Assembly (NCBI GenBank): GCA_902564535.1
Contig: CACFBG010000003.1
Coordinates: 1 to 64,000 of the forward strand
Source of the DNA: an uncultured Prochlorococcus sp.
GTDB taxonomy: Bacteria; Cyanobacteriota; Cyanobacteriia; PCC-6307; Cyanobiaceae
Length of the DNA: 64,000 nt
Direction of reading: 5' to 3'
The translations under genes and the position numbers were made by a program. Numbering within the stretch: the stretch's first letter is position 1; each line of letters begins with the position of its first letter. The notes below the pieces were generated by a model that searched no databases, was not told where the DNA came from, and saw nothing but the letters and a program-made list of their open reading frames with translations. Below, piece by piece: positions 19,862 to 34,547 of this stretch.

Positions 19862-20743
19862 TTGCCAGAATTGCCTGAAGTAGAGACAGTACGACGTGGG
19901 TTAAGTAAACAACTCATTAATTTTCAAATTAAAAAATTAGAGGTTTGCAGAGAAAGGGCTATTGCAAGTATTGGTGGTTCAAAACTTTTCTCATCACAAA
20001 TGAGAGGAGTTAGAGTTGGTCAATGGAGAAGGAGAGGGAAATATCTTATTGCAACTCTTCAAAAAGATTTCAAGTCTAATAAATTTCATAGTGAACACTC
20101 CAAAAATTGCTTTAGTGGTTGGTGGGTTGTTCACCTAAGAATGACTGGACATTTTCAATGGCATGAAAAAGCTATAGCCCCTTGCGCTCATACAAGAGTT
20201 AGATTCTGGAATTCAAAAGGAACTGAGCTTAGATTTGTGGACACCCGAAGTTTCGGCCAAATGTGGTGGGTTCCCTCCAATAAGGAACCTGAAGAAGTAA
20301 TTAAAGGGCTAGGAAAATTAGGACCAGAACCTTTCAGTGAGGACTTTCACTCTGATTATTTAAAAAAATGCTTAAAAGGCAAAACTAGATCTATAAAGTC
20401 TTCCTTATTAGATCAATCAGTAGTAGCAGGTGCAGGAAATATATATGCAGATGAAACCCTTTTTAAGGCAGGTATTCTTCCATATAAAAAATCAGGAGAA
20501 TTAACTGATATAGAGATAAAAAAAGTTTGCGAAAATCTTGAAATAGTTTTATTAGAAAGTATCAAAGAAGGAGGTACAACATTTAGTGATTTTAGAGATT
20601 TAAAGGGCTTAAATGGTAACTATGGAGAACAAGCCTGGGTCTATCGAAGAATGAATAAACCTTGTCGAAAATGTGGTACCAAAATCAAAAGACAAGTATT
20701 AGTTGGGAGAGGAACTCATTGGTGTCCAAAATGCCAATCTTAA
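19862..20743 (+). CDS. mutM: Formamidopyrimidine-DNA glycosylase
   Basis: TTG start then PELPEVETVRRGL; DQSVVAGAGNIYADE; C-terminal CRKCGTKIKRQVLVGRGTHWCPKC zinc finger. Confidence 0.95.
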   Translation: MPELPEVETVRRGLSKQLINFQIKKLEVCRERAIASIGGSKLFSSQMRGVRVGQWRRRGKYLIATLQKDFKSNKFHSEHSKNCFSGWWVVHLRMTGHFQWHEKAIAPCAHTRVRFWNSKGTELRFVDTRSFGQMWWVPSNKEPEEVIKGLGKLGPEPFSEDFHSDYLKKCLKGKTRSIKSSLLDQSVVAGAGNIYADETLFKAGILPYKKSGELTDIEIKKVCENLEIVLLESIKEGGTTFSDFRDLKGLNGNYGEQAWVYRRMNKPCRKCGTKIKRQVLVGRGTHWCPKCQS

Positions 20744-20822
20744 GAAAAATCACCCCAAAAATACTTACCTATAAGCATCCTCGAGGAGAGTTTTTGTCTA
20801 AACAAATTGAATTATTTGCATC

Positions 20823-20854
20823 AAAAAAGGCCCCCAATATGGCGGCCTTTTTTT
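20823..20854 (+). terminator. Intrinsic terminator between mutM and 5S rRNA (hairpin works on both strands)
   Basis: Perfect 10-bp stem AAAAAAGGCC...GGCCTTTTTT followed by T. Confidence 0.8.
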
Positions 20855-20864
20855 GAATATTTAA

Positions 20865-20981
20865 CCTGGCATTGAGCTATTTTCTCAGGGGGCTACCCCC
20901 CAAATATCGTCGCCGCTTATGCGTTTCACAGCCGAGTTCGAGATGGATCGGAGTGGTTCCACATAGCCATGAACACCAGGA
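20865..20981 (-). rRNA. rrf: 5S ribosomal RNA
   Basis: TCCTGGTGTTCATGGCTATGTGGAACCACTCCGATCCATCTCGAACTCGG on minus strand. Confidence 0.9.
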
Positions 20982-21077
20982 AAGAATATTCTCAAAGATT
21001 ATGAACCTTGAGAACTGCATAGTTTTTTAAGTTTCTAAAACTTAGAGTAAGAAAAGATAGAGTTTTCAAATAAGTGA

Positions 21078-23957
<2,880 letters not shown>

Positions 23958-24296
23958 TTAATATCTATAAAAAGATTAAATCCATTTATAGATTCTCAAC
24001 TTTTGCTCAAGAATTCATATTGAAAATTTATTCTTATCAGAGAAAAATTACTTAATCTCTAATAAGTAATGAAAGATCAATACATCCATGAGATGCTTTA
24101 TTCTTTCCAGACTCACTATGCAGTTTTCAAGGTTCTACTGAACTCTCTCTACATTTAAAAATGTAGTGAGCCCAGCGTCCTGTCAACCTTTTCTATAAAT
24201 TAGGAATGATAGGAAGCTAGGTTCAATTAGCTGAATTAAGTCTAAATCACACTCAAAAAAATTCCCCCTTACCTTCTTAGTCAGGAGATCGATCAG

Positions 24297-24369
24297 TGGA
24301 GGTAAGCGGACTCGAACCGCTGACATCCTGCTTGCAAAGCAGGCGCTCTACCAACTGAGCTATACCCCC
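24297..24369 (-). tRNA. tRNA-Ala (TGC)
   Basis: GGGGGTATAGCTCAGTTGGTAGAGCGCCTGCTTTGCAAGCAGG...CTTACCTCCA in 16S-23S spacer. Confidence 0.95.
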
Positions 24370-24378
24370 AACACCGAA

Positions 24379-24452
<74 letters not shown>

Positions 24453-24610
24453 AGGAGTACCCTTGTTGGGTGTGACCTAGACAAGTTTAGGAACTGATTC
24501 AAATCCAAAAATAACTAAGAATTTAATTGAGGTACCGATCGACCTAAGGTGACAGGATCAAGGCCTAAGAATTTATTACCTAAGCATCATGATCAATTGT
24601 TTGTCTCCCT

Positions 24611-26095
<1,485 letters not shown>

Positions 26096-26788
26096 TAGAT
26101 CAAGCCCTATTGCAAAAAACAAGTAATTGCTCAGTCTGATTTGCTTCACCCATTAAAAAAAGCTGGCGCATTATTTAACAGTTTTAGCCTCCTTCCTCTG
26201 ACAGAAGGGTTCAAAGAGTGCACTTAAGAATCTCTTCTTCGTGTCTTTCCAGGATCTCAGATCCGGTCGTTGCAAAAAAACTGCTATTAAATTCACTTTT
26301 TTAATGGATCGTGAAAGCCATTAAAAAAGAACAAACAGTTCCTCGCAACTAATTTCTTTTGACGGGACCTCACACTCTCGTCGCATATCAATTCCTCAAA
26401 TTTAGATATCCCATAAAAGGATTACTTAATTGAAGAACGCGACAAAAGCGTCAGTTCCTAAACTTTTCAGTTGTCCAGGTGCTGCTCTAGAAACTCTTTA
26501 AAAAGAGTTGCAGAGCTTCACGGCATAGGCCGCTTTAGAAACTTACAACACAATGGGATTAATCCACACGAATGTTGCAAGACCAAACGGCAACTTAAGG
26601 CACATGCCTTAGGAGGCCATCGGGCTGTGCTTCAGAACTCAGTCCCTTGCACATCTCACAACTTAGACCATAGGGATGCAAATATGCAACAAAAACAACA
26701 TTGAAAATATCTATAGCCATGATTTAGCTGCTTAAATCTAAAGCCATAACTAATCTTTGATAGAGCTATTGGCATTGAGAAACAAATC

Positions 26789-28258
26789 ATGGCAGGCAGA
26801 TTTAGCCAAGAGCATCAAAGAGTTCGTCCTAATTCGAATGAAGAACAAGTTATAGAACGTGCAAAAGAGCATTTTGAGCGAACTCTGATAGAAGTTAGTG
26901 GGAGTGTTGTTGGAAGTGTTGCGGCACTAGAGCATCCTGCAAATAATGAGGCCCTGAACTATGGCGAAATCTTTCTTCGGGACAATGTTCCTGTAATGAT
27001 TTATCTGCTCACGCAAAAGAGATACGGCATTGTTCAAAAATTTTTAAGTGTTTGTCTCGACCTCCAAAGCACCACATATCAAACACGTGGTGTCTTTCCT
27101 ACAAGCTTTGTAGAAGAATCTGGAGAGCTTATTGCTGACTATGGACAAAGATCGATAGGTCGCATTACATCTGCAGATGCAAGTCTATGGTGGCCGATCT
27201 TATGCTGGTTATATGTCAGAAGAAGTGGTGACACCTCATTTGGGACTAGCCAAAGAGTCCAAAGAGGGGTTCAGCTGCTATTAGATCTTGTATTGCATCC
27301 AACATTTGAAGGAACACCTGTTCTTTTCGTGCCTGATTGCTCTTTTATGATTGACCGTCCTATGGACGTATGGGGAGCACCATTAGAAGTAGAAGTCCTC
27401 TTATATGCATGCCTAAGGAGTTGCATCGAATTAATGGAACTAAGCAGGAAGCAACAAGTAAGTCGATTACTGGATCAAAGACTTGTTTTAACTAGGCAAT
27501 GGGTTCATGACCTTCGCCAATTTCTTTTAAAGCATTATTGGGTTACAAGTAAAACAATGCAAGTTTTAAGAAGAAGACCTACTGAGCAATATGGAGAAGA
27601 TCAACATCAAAATGAATTCAATGTTCAGCCCCAAGTAGTCCCTTCATGGCTTCAGGACTGGCTTGAGAATAGAGGTGGATATCTAATTGGAAATATCCGC
27701 ACTGGACGTCCTGACTTCCGTTTTTACAGCCTTGGCAATTCTCTTGCTTGCATGTTTGGAGTACTTACTGGACCTCAACAAAGAGCACTTTTTAGACTAG
27801 TACTACATAATCGACAACACTTAATGGCTCAAATGCCAATGAGGATATGCCATCCTCCTATGGATGGTTCTGAATGGCAAAATAAAACAGGCTCAGATCC
27901 TAAAAATTGGCCTTGGAGTTATCACAATGGTGGGCATTGGCCAAGCCTTCTTTGGTTTTTTGGAGCTTCAATACTTTTGCACGAGAAACGCTACCCACAT
28001 GCTGATGTTCTTCTAATGGGTCAAATGCGTGCACTACTTGAAGAATGTTATTGGAGTCAACTCAATCAACTACCTAAACAAAAGTGGGCAGAATATTTTG
28101 ATGGCCCAACGGGAACTTGGGTTGGCCAACAATCAAGGACTTATCAAACTTGGACTATTGTCAGTTTTTTATTACTGCATCATTTGTTAAGAGTTTCACC
28201 AGATGATGTATTGATGCTTGATCTTCATGAACTGACTCCTCAAGTTGAAGAATCCTAG
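26789..28258 (+). CDS. Alkaline/neutral invertase (GH100)
   Basis: 489 aa; NYGEIFLRDNVPVMIYLL, YGQRSIGRITSADASLWWPIL, GGYLIGNIRTGRPDFRFYSLGN. Confidence 0.88.
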   Translation: MAGRFSQEHQRVRPNSNEEQVIERAKEHFERTLIEVSGSVVGSVAALEHPANNEALNYGEIFLRDNVPVMIYLLTQKRYGIVQKFLSVCLDLQSTTYQTRGVFPTSFVEESGELIADYGQRSIGRITSADASLWWPILCWLYVRRSGDTSFGTSQRVQRGVQLLLDLVLHPTFEGTPVLFVPDCSFMIDRPMDVWGAPLEVEVLLYACLRSCIELMELSRKQQVSRLLDQRLVLTRQWVHDLRQFLLKHYWVTSKTMQVLRRRPTEQYGEDQHQNEFNVQPQVVPSWLQDWLENRGGYLIGNIRTGRPDFRFYSLGNSLACMFGVLTGPQQRALFRLVLHNRQHLMAQMPMRICHPPMDGSEWQNKTGSDPKNWPWSYHNGGHWPSLLWFFGASILLHEKRYPHADVLLMGQMRALLEECYWSQLNQLPKQKWAEYFDGPTGTWVGQQSRTYQTWTIVSFLLLHHLLRVSPDDVLMLDLHELTPQVEES

Positions 28259-28264
28259 AGATTA

Positions 28265-28747
28265 TTAAAAAAGTCCTAGGGTCAAAGACTTATCAATAGG
28301 TAAGCAAGCTCCAATACCTAAATAAATGGTAACTATTGTTCCAAAGAGAAAGGCAGCCATAGCAATAGGCCTTCTGAAGGGATTTTGAAATTTATTAAAA
28401 CCCTCAATAAATGGAATCAACATCAATCCCAATGGAATCATAGTTTGAATAGCAATACCAAGGAGCTTATTAGGTACAACCCTCAATATTTGAAAAACTG
28501 GGTATAAGTACCATTCTGGAAGAATTTCTAATGGAGTTGCAAAAGGATTGGCTTTATCCCCAAGCATTGCTGGATCTAAAACTGCAAGGCCTACAACACA
28601 AGCTATGGTTCCAAGAATTACAACAGGGAAAATATATAAAAGATCATTTGGCCAAGCAGGCTCACCATAGTAATTATGCCCCATGCCCTTAGCTAACTTT
28701 GCTCTGAGCTTTGGATCAGATAGATCAGGTTTCTTTAAAACATGCAT
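28265..28747 (-). CDS. petD: Cytochrome b6f complex subunit IV
   Basis: 160 aa; [58 protein letters not shown]. Confidence 0.97.
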   Translation of the reverse strand: MHVLKKPDLSDPKLRAKLAKGMGHNYYGEPAWPNDLLYIFPVVILGTIACVVGLAVLDPAMLGDKANPFATPLEILPEWYLYPVFQILRVVPNKLLGIAIQTMIPLGLMLIPFIEGFNKFQNPFRRPIAMAAFLFGTIVTIYLGIGACLPIDKSLTLGLF

Positions 28748-28840
28748 GAGAGTGACGCCAAAAATTTTTAGTTTTTTCTTTTAATGAACTGACAGACAAA
28801 TAACTCTAAGGACATCTTAGAAGATTGCGGGACATTTAAT

Positions 28841-29497
28841 TTATAGAGGCCCTGAAATCCCTTGCTTTCTAATCATTAAGAAATGCATGAGCATAAAAAT
28901 TGCCAATGTCCAAGGAAGGACAAAGGTGTGGAGACTGTAAAAACGAGTCAATGTTGTCTGTCCAACACTTTCTCCACCTCTTAGAAGTTCAACCATGAAG
29001 TCGCCAATAATTGGTACTGCAGCAGGGACTCCTGAAACAATTTTGACAGCCCAATAACCAACTTGATCCCAAGGAAGAGAATAACCAGTAACTCCAAAAG
29101 CGACTGTAATAACCGCCATTGTTACTCCTGTAATCCAAGTAAGTTCTCTAGGTCTCTTAAAACCTCCAGTTAAATAAACGCGAAAAACATGCAATATGAG
29201 CATGAGCACCATCATTGAGGCACTCCAACGATGTACTGAACGAATTAACCAACCAAAACTGACATCAGTCATTAATGCACTTACTGAGCTATAAGCCTCA
29301 GCAACTGTTGGTTTGTAGTAAAAGGTCATCGCGAAGCCAGTCGCGAACTGAATCAGAAAGCAGACTAATGTGATGCCTCCAAGGCAATAAAAGATGTTTA
29401 CGTGGGGAGGGACGTATTTTGAAGTTACGTCGTCCGCTATGTCCTGAATTTCAAGCCTTTCCTGGAACCAGTCATAGACAGGTGAGGAGTTCGCCAT
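28841..29497 (-). CDS. petB: Cytochrome b6
   Basis: 218 aa; [38 protein letters not shown]. Confidence 0.97.
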   Translation of the reverse strand: MANSSPVYDWFQERLEIQDIADDVTSKYVPPHVNIFYCLGGITLVCFLIQFATGFAMTFYYKPTVAEAYSSVSALMTDVSFGWLIRSVHRWSASMMVLMLILHVFRVYLTGGFKRPRELTWITGVTMAVITVAFGVTGYSLPWDQVGYWAVKIVSGVPAAVPIIGDFMVELLRGGESVGQTTLTRFYSLHTFVLPWTLAIFMLMHFLMIRKQGISGPL

Positions 29498-29547
29498 GCA
29501 TAGGTGAGCTTTGATACCAATAGTCTACAAAATGTGGTCAAGGGATA

Positions 29548-30900
29548 GTGCCATGGATTACTCCAATGCATACGTTTGTTAATTCCTTTCCAAAAAAATT
29601 GGAGCAATTTCTTGCTCTTATTATCAGCTTGGGCTTATTGTTACTGCCTTTTGGGCAAAGTACATATGCCTTAAATGATGGACAATCTCTAGTTTTAGAA
29701 AGTTGGAAACTAGTTAATGAAGGCTATTTAAACCCTTCAAAATTTGATGAAGTCGAATGGAAACGATTAAGGCAAAAAGCCTTAGAGAAACCAATCAACA
29801 ATAGTTCTCAAGCTTATTCGGCTATTGAAGCCATGCTTCTCCCCCTGGGAGACCCTTATACACGTTTATTAAGACCAGATGATTACAAAGCTCTTAAAAA
29901 AAGCAATTTAGGAAGTGAAATAAATGGGATTGGACTTCAGCTCGGGGCTAGGGCTGAAGATGGAGAGATAGTTGTTATTGCTCCATTAGAAGGTTCTCCC
30001 GCAGCAGATGCAGGAATAATTAGCGGAACTACTTTGATAAGCGTAAATGGGGAATCTCCAAAAAATCTTGGATTAGAAGCAACTGCCGCAAGGCTTAGGG
30101 GGGAAACCGGCTCCCAAGTAATTATTGAAATCGCTCCCCCTAATGGGGACATTGAAGAACTTACTCTTGAAAGGAGAAGTGTTGATTTAAGACCGGTACG
30201 TACAAAAAGACTTCGCAATGAATCTCATACCCTTGGATATCTACGAATAACTCAATTTAGCGAGGGAGTTCCCGAACAAGTAAGAGAAGCTTTAGAAGAA
30301 CTTTCTGATAAAGATATAGAAGGATTAGTACTTGATTTAAGAAACAACTCTGGAGGGCTAGTAAGTTCAGGGCTTGCCGTTGCTGATGCTTTCCTAAGTA
30401 ACCAACCGATAGTTGAGACTAAAAATAGAGAAGGTATTAATGATGCCATTCCTGCATCTGAAAAAACTTTTTATAATGGTCCTATGATTACTCTTGTCAA
30501 TGAAGGAACCGCAAGTGCAAGTGAGATACTTGCTGGTGCACTTAAAGACAATGATAGATCTCAAATATTAGGCAGTAAAACTTTTGGGAAAGGCCTAATT
30601 CAATCACTTACAACATTAAGTGATGGAAGTGGGCTAGCCATTACTGTTGCTAGTTATCTAACACCATCTGGGACAGATATTCAGAACCTTGGTATAGAAC
30701 CAGATCGCATTCTTGACAAACCTGAACCCCTCAACCCCGGGGGGGCTGACGATAGATGGATAAAAGATGCGCAGCTATTAATGGAAGCCAATCTAGATCA
30801 ACAAAATATTGCTCAGACTAATCTGGAAGAAGTCTCTGAGAATCATTTAGGAGTGCAAAGTTTAGAGCCAATTTCAGATTCACTAATTAATAACGAATGA
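29548..30900 (+). CDS. ctpA: Carboxyl-terminal processing protease (S41 family)
   Basis: 450 aa; PDZ plus GLVLDLRNNSGGL, NEGTASASEILAGALKDN, GSKTFGKGLIQ. Confidence 0.92.
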   Translation: MPWITPMHTFVNSFPKKLEQFLALIISLGLLLLPFGQSTYALNDGQSLVLESWKLVNEGYLNPSKFDEVEWKRLRQKALEKPINNSSQAYSAIEAMLLPLGDPYTRLLRPDDYKALKKSNLGSEINGIGLQLGARAEDGEIVVIAPLEGSPAADAGIISGTTLISVNGESPKNLGLEATAARLRGETGSQVIIEIAPPNGDIEELTLERRSVDLRPVRTKRLRNESHTLGYLRITQFSEGVPEQVREALEELSDKDIEGLVLDLRNNSGGLVSSGLAVADAFLSNQPIVETKNREGINDAIPASEKTFYNGPMITLVNEGTASASEILAGALKDNDRSQILGSKTFGKGLIQSLTTLSDGSGLAITVASYLTPSGTDIQNLGIEPDRILDKPEPLNPGGADDRWIKDAQLLMEANLDQQNIAQTNLEEVSENHLGVQSLEPISDSLINNE

Positions 30901-32150
30901 CCTCAATCGTTACGACTTACCACGATCCTCTGCATAACGGAATAAGAATCAATTCTAAAGACCCAGCAGAGGCTTTAATCATGGAATTAATAGATTCACC
31001 AGCTTTTCAACGTCTTAGAAGAATTAAACAACTTGGTCCAGCTTTCTTAACTTTCCATGGAGCGGAATCGAGCAGGTTCACGCATTCTCTAGGGGTTTTT
31101 CATGTTGCGAGGAAATTCCTTGAAAAGCTGGAAAATATAGATCAAAGTTTTGCAAATAAAAGAGGTCTGGTTTTTGCGGCTTCTTTACTTCATGACCTAG
31201 GGCATGGACCTTTAAGTCATACAGGTGAAGAAATTTTTGGAATAAAACATGAAACTTGGTCCGCAAATTTAATTACAAACATACCCTCTATAAGTAACCC
31301 TCTAGAAAATTTCCAAAAAGGAATGGCTAAGGAAGTAGCAGATCTTTTACTTAAAAATTACCGCCCACAATCTATTATTCAGTCAATAATTAGTAGTCAA
31401 CTTGACTGTGATCGACTTGATTATTTATTAAGAGATAGCTATAGCACAGGGACCAGTTATGGACAGCTCGATTTGGAAAGGATTTTAAATGCATTAACTA
31501 TTGCACCTGATGGAGATCTCGCCATAAGTCCCAAAGGACTTATGGCAGTTGAGCACTATTTAGTTGTTAGAAATTTAATGTACCGAAGTATCTACAACCA
31601 CAGAATCAATGAAGTTTGTACTTGGATTTTAGAACAGTTAATTAAAACAGCACGCAGGATAGGGCCTGGGAAAATTTGGGCTGATGAAATAATGGCTAAA
31701 TGGCTTTGGTCTCCAGATGAAATCAGCTTAGAAACTTTCTTAGAAAATGATGATATACGTACAATTTATCATTTTATGCGCTGGAGCAAGGAAGGACCTA
31801 AACAATTATCAACTTTATGTGAAAGATTCCTCAATAGAAATCTTTTAAAAGCTTTAGATATAAAACATTTATCAAACGAACAAAAACTAGAATCATTAGC
31901 TTTTGCAAGGGTATTGAGCTCTAAAAATAATATTGATCCAGACATATCTTGCGGCCTAAGAAATAACAATCAATATGGTTATCATCCTTACGAAGGAGGT
32001 CTTAGAGTCTGGGATGGTGCTCAGCTTAAAGCCCTCGAAGATTTATCTCCTGTGGTAAGCAGTCTAATAAAGTCAACCGATTCATCTTGGCTTATTTATC
32101 CTAAAGAAATTGACAACGAAATTAAAACTTCCATTAAACTTTTTGCATAG
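30897..32150 (+). CDS. HD-domain phosphohydrolase (dGTPase-like)
   Basis: 417 aa; RFTHSLGVFHVARKF, FAASLLHDLGHGPLSHTGE, SSQLDCDRLDYLLRDS; ATGA overlap with ctpA. Confidence 0.88.
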   Translation: MTSIVTTYHDPLHNGIRINSKDPAEALIMELIDSPAFQRLRRIKQLGPAFLTFHGAESSRFTHSLGVFHVARKFLEKLENIDQSFANKRGLVFAASLLHDLGHGPLSHTGEEIFGIKHETWSANLITNIPSISNPLENFQKGMAKEVADLLLKNYRPQSIIQSIISSQLDCDRLDYLLRDSYSTGTSYGQLDLERILNALTIAPDGDLAISPKGLMAVEHYLVVRNLMYRSIYNHRINEVCTWILEQLIKTARRIGPGKIWADEIMAKWLWSPDEISLETFLENDDIRTIYHFMRWSKEGPKQLSTLCERFLNRNLLKALDIKHLSNEQKLESLAFARVLSSKNNIDPDISCGLRNNNQYGYHPYEGGLRVWDGAQLKALEDLSPVVSSLIKSTDSSWLIYPKEIDNEIKTSIKLFA

Positions 32151-32164
32151 ATACTTCTTAAATT

Positions 32165-32887
32165 ATGACAAATTATTTACAAGATATTAAACTGATTTGC
32201 TTATCTAATTCAAAGAAATCACACTGGAAAGAACAACTGACAAAACAGATAAAGGATCCTTACAAAAAGGAGCTAGAAATAGATGCACAAGATTTGCTAT
32301 TAACTTGCAAAGATATTCGTGATTTAAATAATATTGTAGAAAGAAATCAATTAAAAATAACCAGGTTCAGATCTCATTTGCCTGAGACAATAGTAAGCGC
32401 TTCTTCTCTAGGATTTGAAACGCTTCTTACTCTTTCATCTTGTAAAAAATCTAATCAAGAGAAATACCCTCAATCATCCTCAAGCTATATCAATAATGAC
32501 GAATTATTCAAACTTTTACTCCACCAGGGGACTCTTAGGTCTGGAGAAAATCTTACAGGAGAAGGAGATATTCTTTTATTAGGTGACGTAAATCCTGGAG
32601 CCAAGGTTGAAGCGAGAGGAGATATTTTAATTTGGGGCAGGCTAAGAGGAATTGCGCATGCTGGGAAAGATGGTAATAGGCAAGCCAAAATAGTAGCTCT
32701 TGAATTAAGGCCTTTGCAATTGAGGATTGCTAATGCAATTGCACTTGGGCCTCAAGAAAAACCTGAAGAAGGACTCGCCGAAGAGGCTCATCTTGTAGGT
32801 GAGCAGATAATCATTGAACCTGCAAAACCTGGAAACTTCAACACTGCAAAAAATAACGCTAACCCAACTCATACAAAAACCATTTGA
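32165..32887 (+). CDS. minC: Septum site-determining protein
   Basis: C-terminal LRSGENLTGEGDILLLGDVNPGAKVEARGDILIWGRLRGIAHAGKDGN; followed by minD, minE. Confidence 0.92.
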   Translation: MTNYLQDIKLICLSNSKKSHWKEQLTKQIKDPYKKELEIDAQDLLLTCKDIRDLNNIVERNQLKITRFRSHLPETIVSASSLGFETLLTLSSCKKSNQEKYPQSSSSYINNDELFKLLLHQGTLRSGENLTGEGDILLLGDVNPGAKVEARGDILIWGRLRGIAHAGKDGNRQAKIVALELRPLQLRIANAIALGPQEKPEEGLAEEAHLVGEQIIIEPAKPGNFNTAKNNANPTHTKTI

Positions 32888-32997
32888 AAGGGAACTTGCT
32901 TTTAGCCGGTATCAAGGATTAGTCCCTTCATGAAAAAATTTCAAATGAAAACCTATGTCACCAATATCCTTTGATAACTGCAAACTCCAATTAAGAT

Positions 32998-33831
32998 TTG
33001 AGAACTTTTAAGAGGTCCGTGGAGTCAAATACTCGTATCATCCTTATTTGCTCTGGTAAAGGCGGAGTCGGGAAAACGACTCTGACAGCAAATTTGGGCA
33101 TAGCTCTTGCACAACAAGGCTCAAAAACTGCCGTACTAGATGCTGATTTTGGATTAAGGAATCTTGATTTATTGCTTGGGCTAGAAAACAGAATCATTTA
33201 TACAGCTCAAGAAGTACTTGAAGAAAGTTGTCGACTTGAACAAGCGCTTGTTAAACACAAACAAGAGCCAAATCTTTCCCTAATGCCAGCAGGTAATCCA
33301 AGAATGCTTGATTGGCTTAAACCTGACGACATGCAACGCATTGTCTCAATGCTCAGTGAGGAATTTGATTATGTATTAATCGATTGTCCAGCAGGAGTTG
33401 AAGATGGATTTAAAAATGCAGTTGCTGGAGCAAAAGAAGCCATAGTAATTACGAATCCAGAGGTTTCTGCTGTAAGAGATGCTGATCGAGTCATAGGTCT
33501 GCTCAATAGCAATGGAATCAAACCAGTCCAATTAGTTCTCAATAGAGTTAGGCCAAAAATGATGGCTTCCCAAGAGATGCTTGCAGTTGAAGATGTTACC
33601 GATATCCTTGCTTTGCCTTTGCTTGGACTTGTAGTAGAAGATGAACAAGTAATAGTCAGCACAAACAGGGGAGAACCTTTAACTCTCATAGGAAGTAAAT
33701 CCCCTGCAGCAAAATGCTACTCGAATATTGCTCGTCGCTTACAAGGAGAAGAAATCCCTCTTATTGACCCCTCAAAAGAAGGGTCAATAAGAGAAAAGTT
33801 TAGACGTTTAATGCAAACCAAGATTTTTTAA
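32998..33831 (+). CDS. minD: Septum site-determining ATPase
   Basis: ICSGKGGVGKTTLTANLGIALA, deviant Walker A; start codon could be TTG 32998 or GTG downstream. Confidence 0.95.
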   Translation: MRTFKRSVESNTRIILICSGKGGVGKTTLTANLGIALAQQGSKTAVLDADFGLRNLDLLLGLENRIIYTAQEVLEESCRLEQALVKHKQEPNLSLMPAGNPRMLDWLKPDDMQRIVSMLSEEFDYVLIDCPAGVEDGFKNAVAGAKEAIVITNPEVSAVRDADRVIGLLNSNGIKPVQLVLNRVRPKMMASQEMLAVEDVTDILALPLLGLVVEDEQVIVSTNRGEPLTLIGSKSPAAKCYSNIARRLQGEEIPLIDPSKEGSIREKFRRLMQTKIF

Positions 33832-33840
33832 ACTGATCCA

Positions 33841-34134
33841 ATGACTCTTAGAGACATCATCAACAAACTTCTTAGGCGCCAATCATCAAGTGCCAAAACT
33901 GCAAGGGAGAGACTGCAATTAGTTCTTGCCCATGACCGTTGCGACCTAAGCCCAGAACTATTGGATCAGATGAGGAGAGAAATTCTTGAAGTTGTAGCCA
34001 AATATGTAGAAATAGATCTTGAAGAAGGTGCTGTTAGCTTAGAAACAGAAGATCGTATGACAGCTCTTGTTGCAAATTTACCGATAAAACGCTCATTGAT
34101 GAACGCAGAAGCTGATGAAGTGAAAACCACATAA
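33841..34134 (+). CDS. minE: Cell division topological specificity factor
   Basis: [40 protein letters not shown]. Confidence 0.95.
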   Translation: MTLRDIINKLLRRQSSSAKTARERLQLVLAHDRCDLSPELLDQMRREILEVVAKYVEIDLEEGAVSLETEDRMTALVANLPIKRSLMNAEADEVKTT

Positions 34135-34258
34135 TCAACTTTCTACATATTCATAAAGGATATATAGTCTTGACATTGGAAGAAAAATTAAAATTTTCCT
34201 CTGATCTCAATTTTATTTTGAGTTTTTGCCCCATCCCTTCTGTAAAATCTATAAAAAT

Positions 34259-34330
34259 GCCGGCTTAGCTCAGTGGTAGAGCAGCGCTTTTGTAAAGCGA
34301 AGGTCATCGGTTCAAATCCGTTAGCCGGCT
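34259..34330 (+). tRNA. tRNA-Thr (TGT)
   Basis: GCCGGCTTAGCTCAGTGGTAGAGC, anticodon loop TTTGTAA, GGTTCAAATCC, closes on GCCGGC. Confidence 0.94.
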
Positions 34331-34379
34331 TAAATAAAAAACAATTAATGATTGACTCAACTTTTATTTCAGTAAATCA

Positions 34380-34547
34380 TTAATTGTAAGATTTGTTTTT
34401 ACCTGAAATTAACACAAAAATAATTATCAGAGATAGCAATCCAATACCTTTTAATTCAAAGAAAAATAATGAATGCTGAATCAAAGGTCTAAAAAATAAA
34501 TGAAATAGAGACTGAACTATTAAAACTAAGAATAGCAACACAATCAT
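34380..34547 (-). CDS. Putative 55-aa hydrophobic small membrane protein
   Basis: MIVLLFLVLIVQSLFHLFFRPLIQHSLFFFELKGIGLLSLIIIFVLISGKNKSYN; ATGA start/stop overlap with the upstream tsaC-like gene; absent from ORF track. Confidence 0.6.
   Translation of the reverse strand: MIVLLFLVLIVQSLFHLFFRPLIQHSLFFFELKGIGLLSLIIIFVLISGKNKSYN

Noticed and set aside
26593-26612. Near-perfect hairpin CTTAAGGCA/TGCCTTAGG upstream of 16S
   Set aside because: Isolated short stem in the rRNA leader with tiny loop; too little to support a specific element
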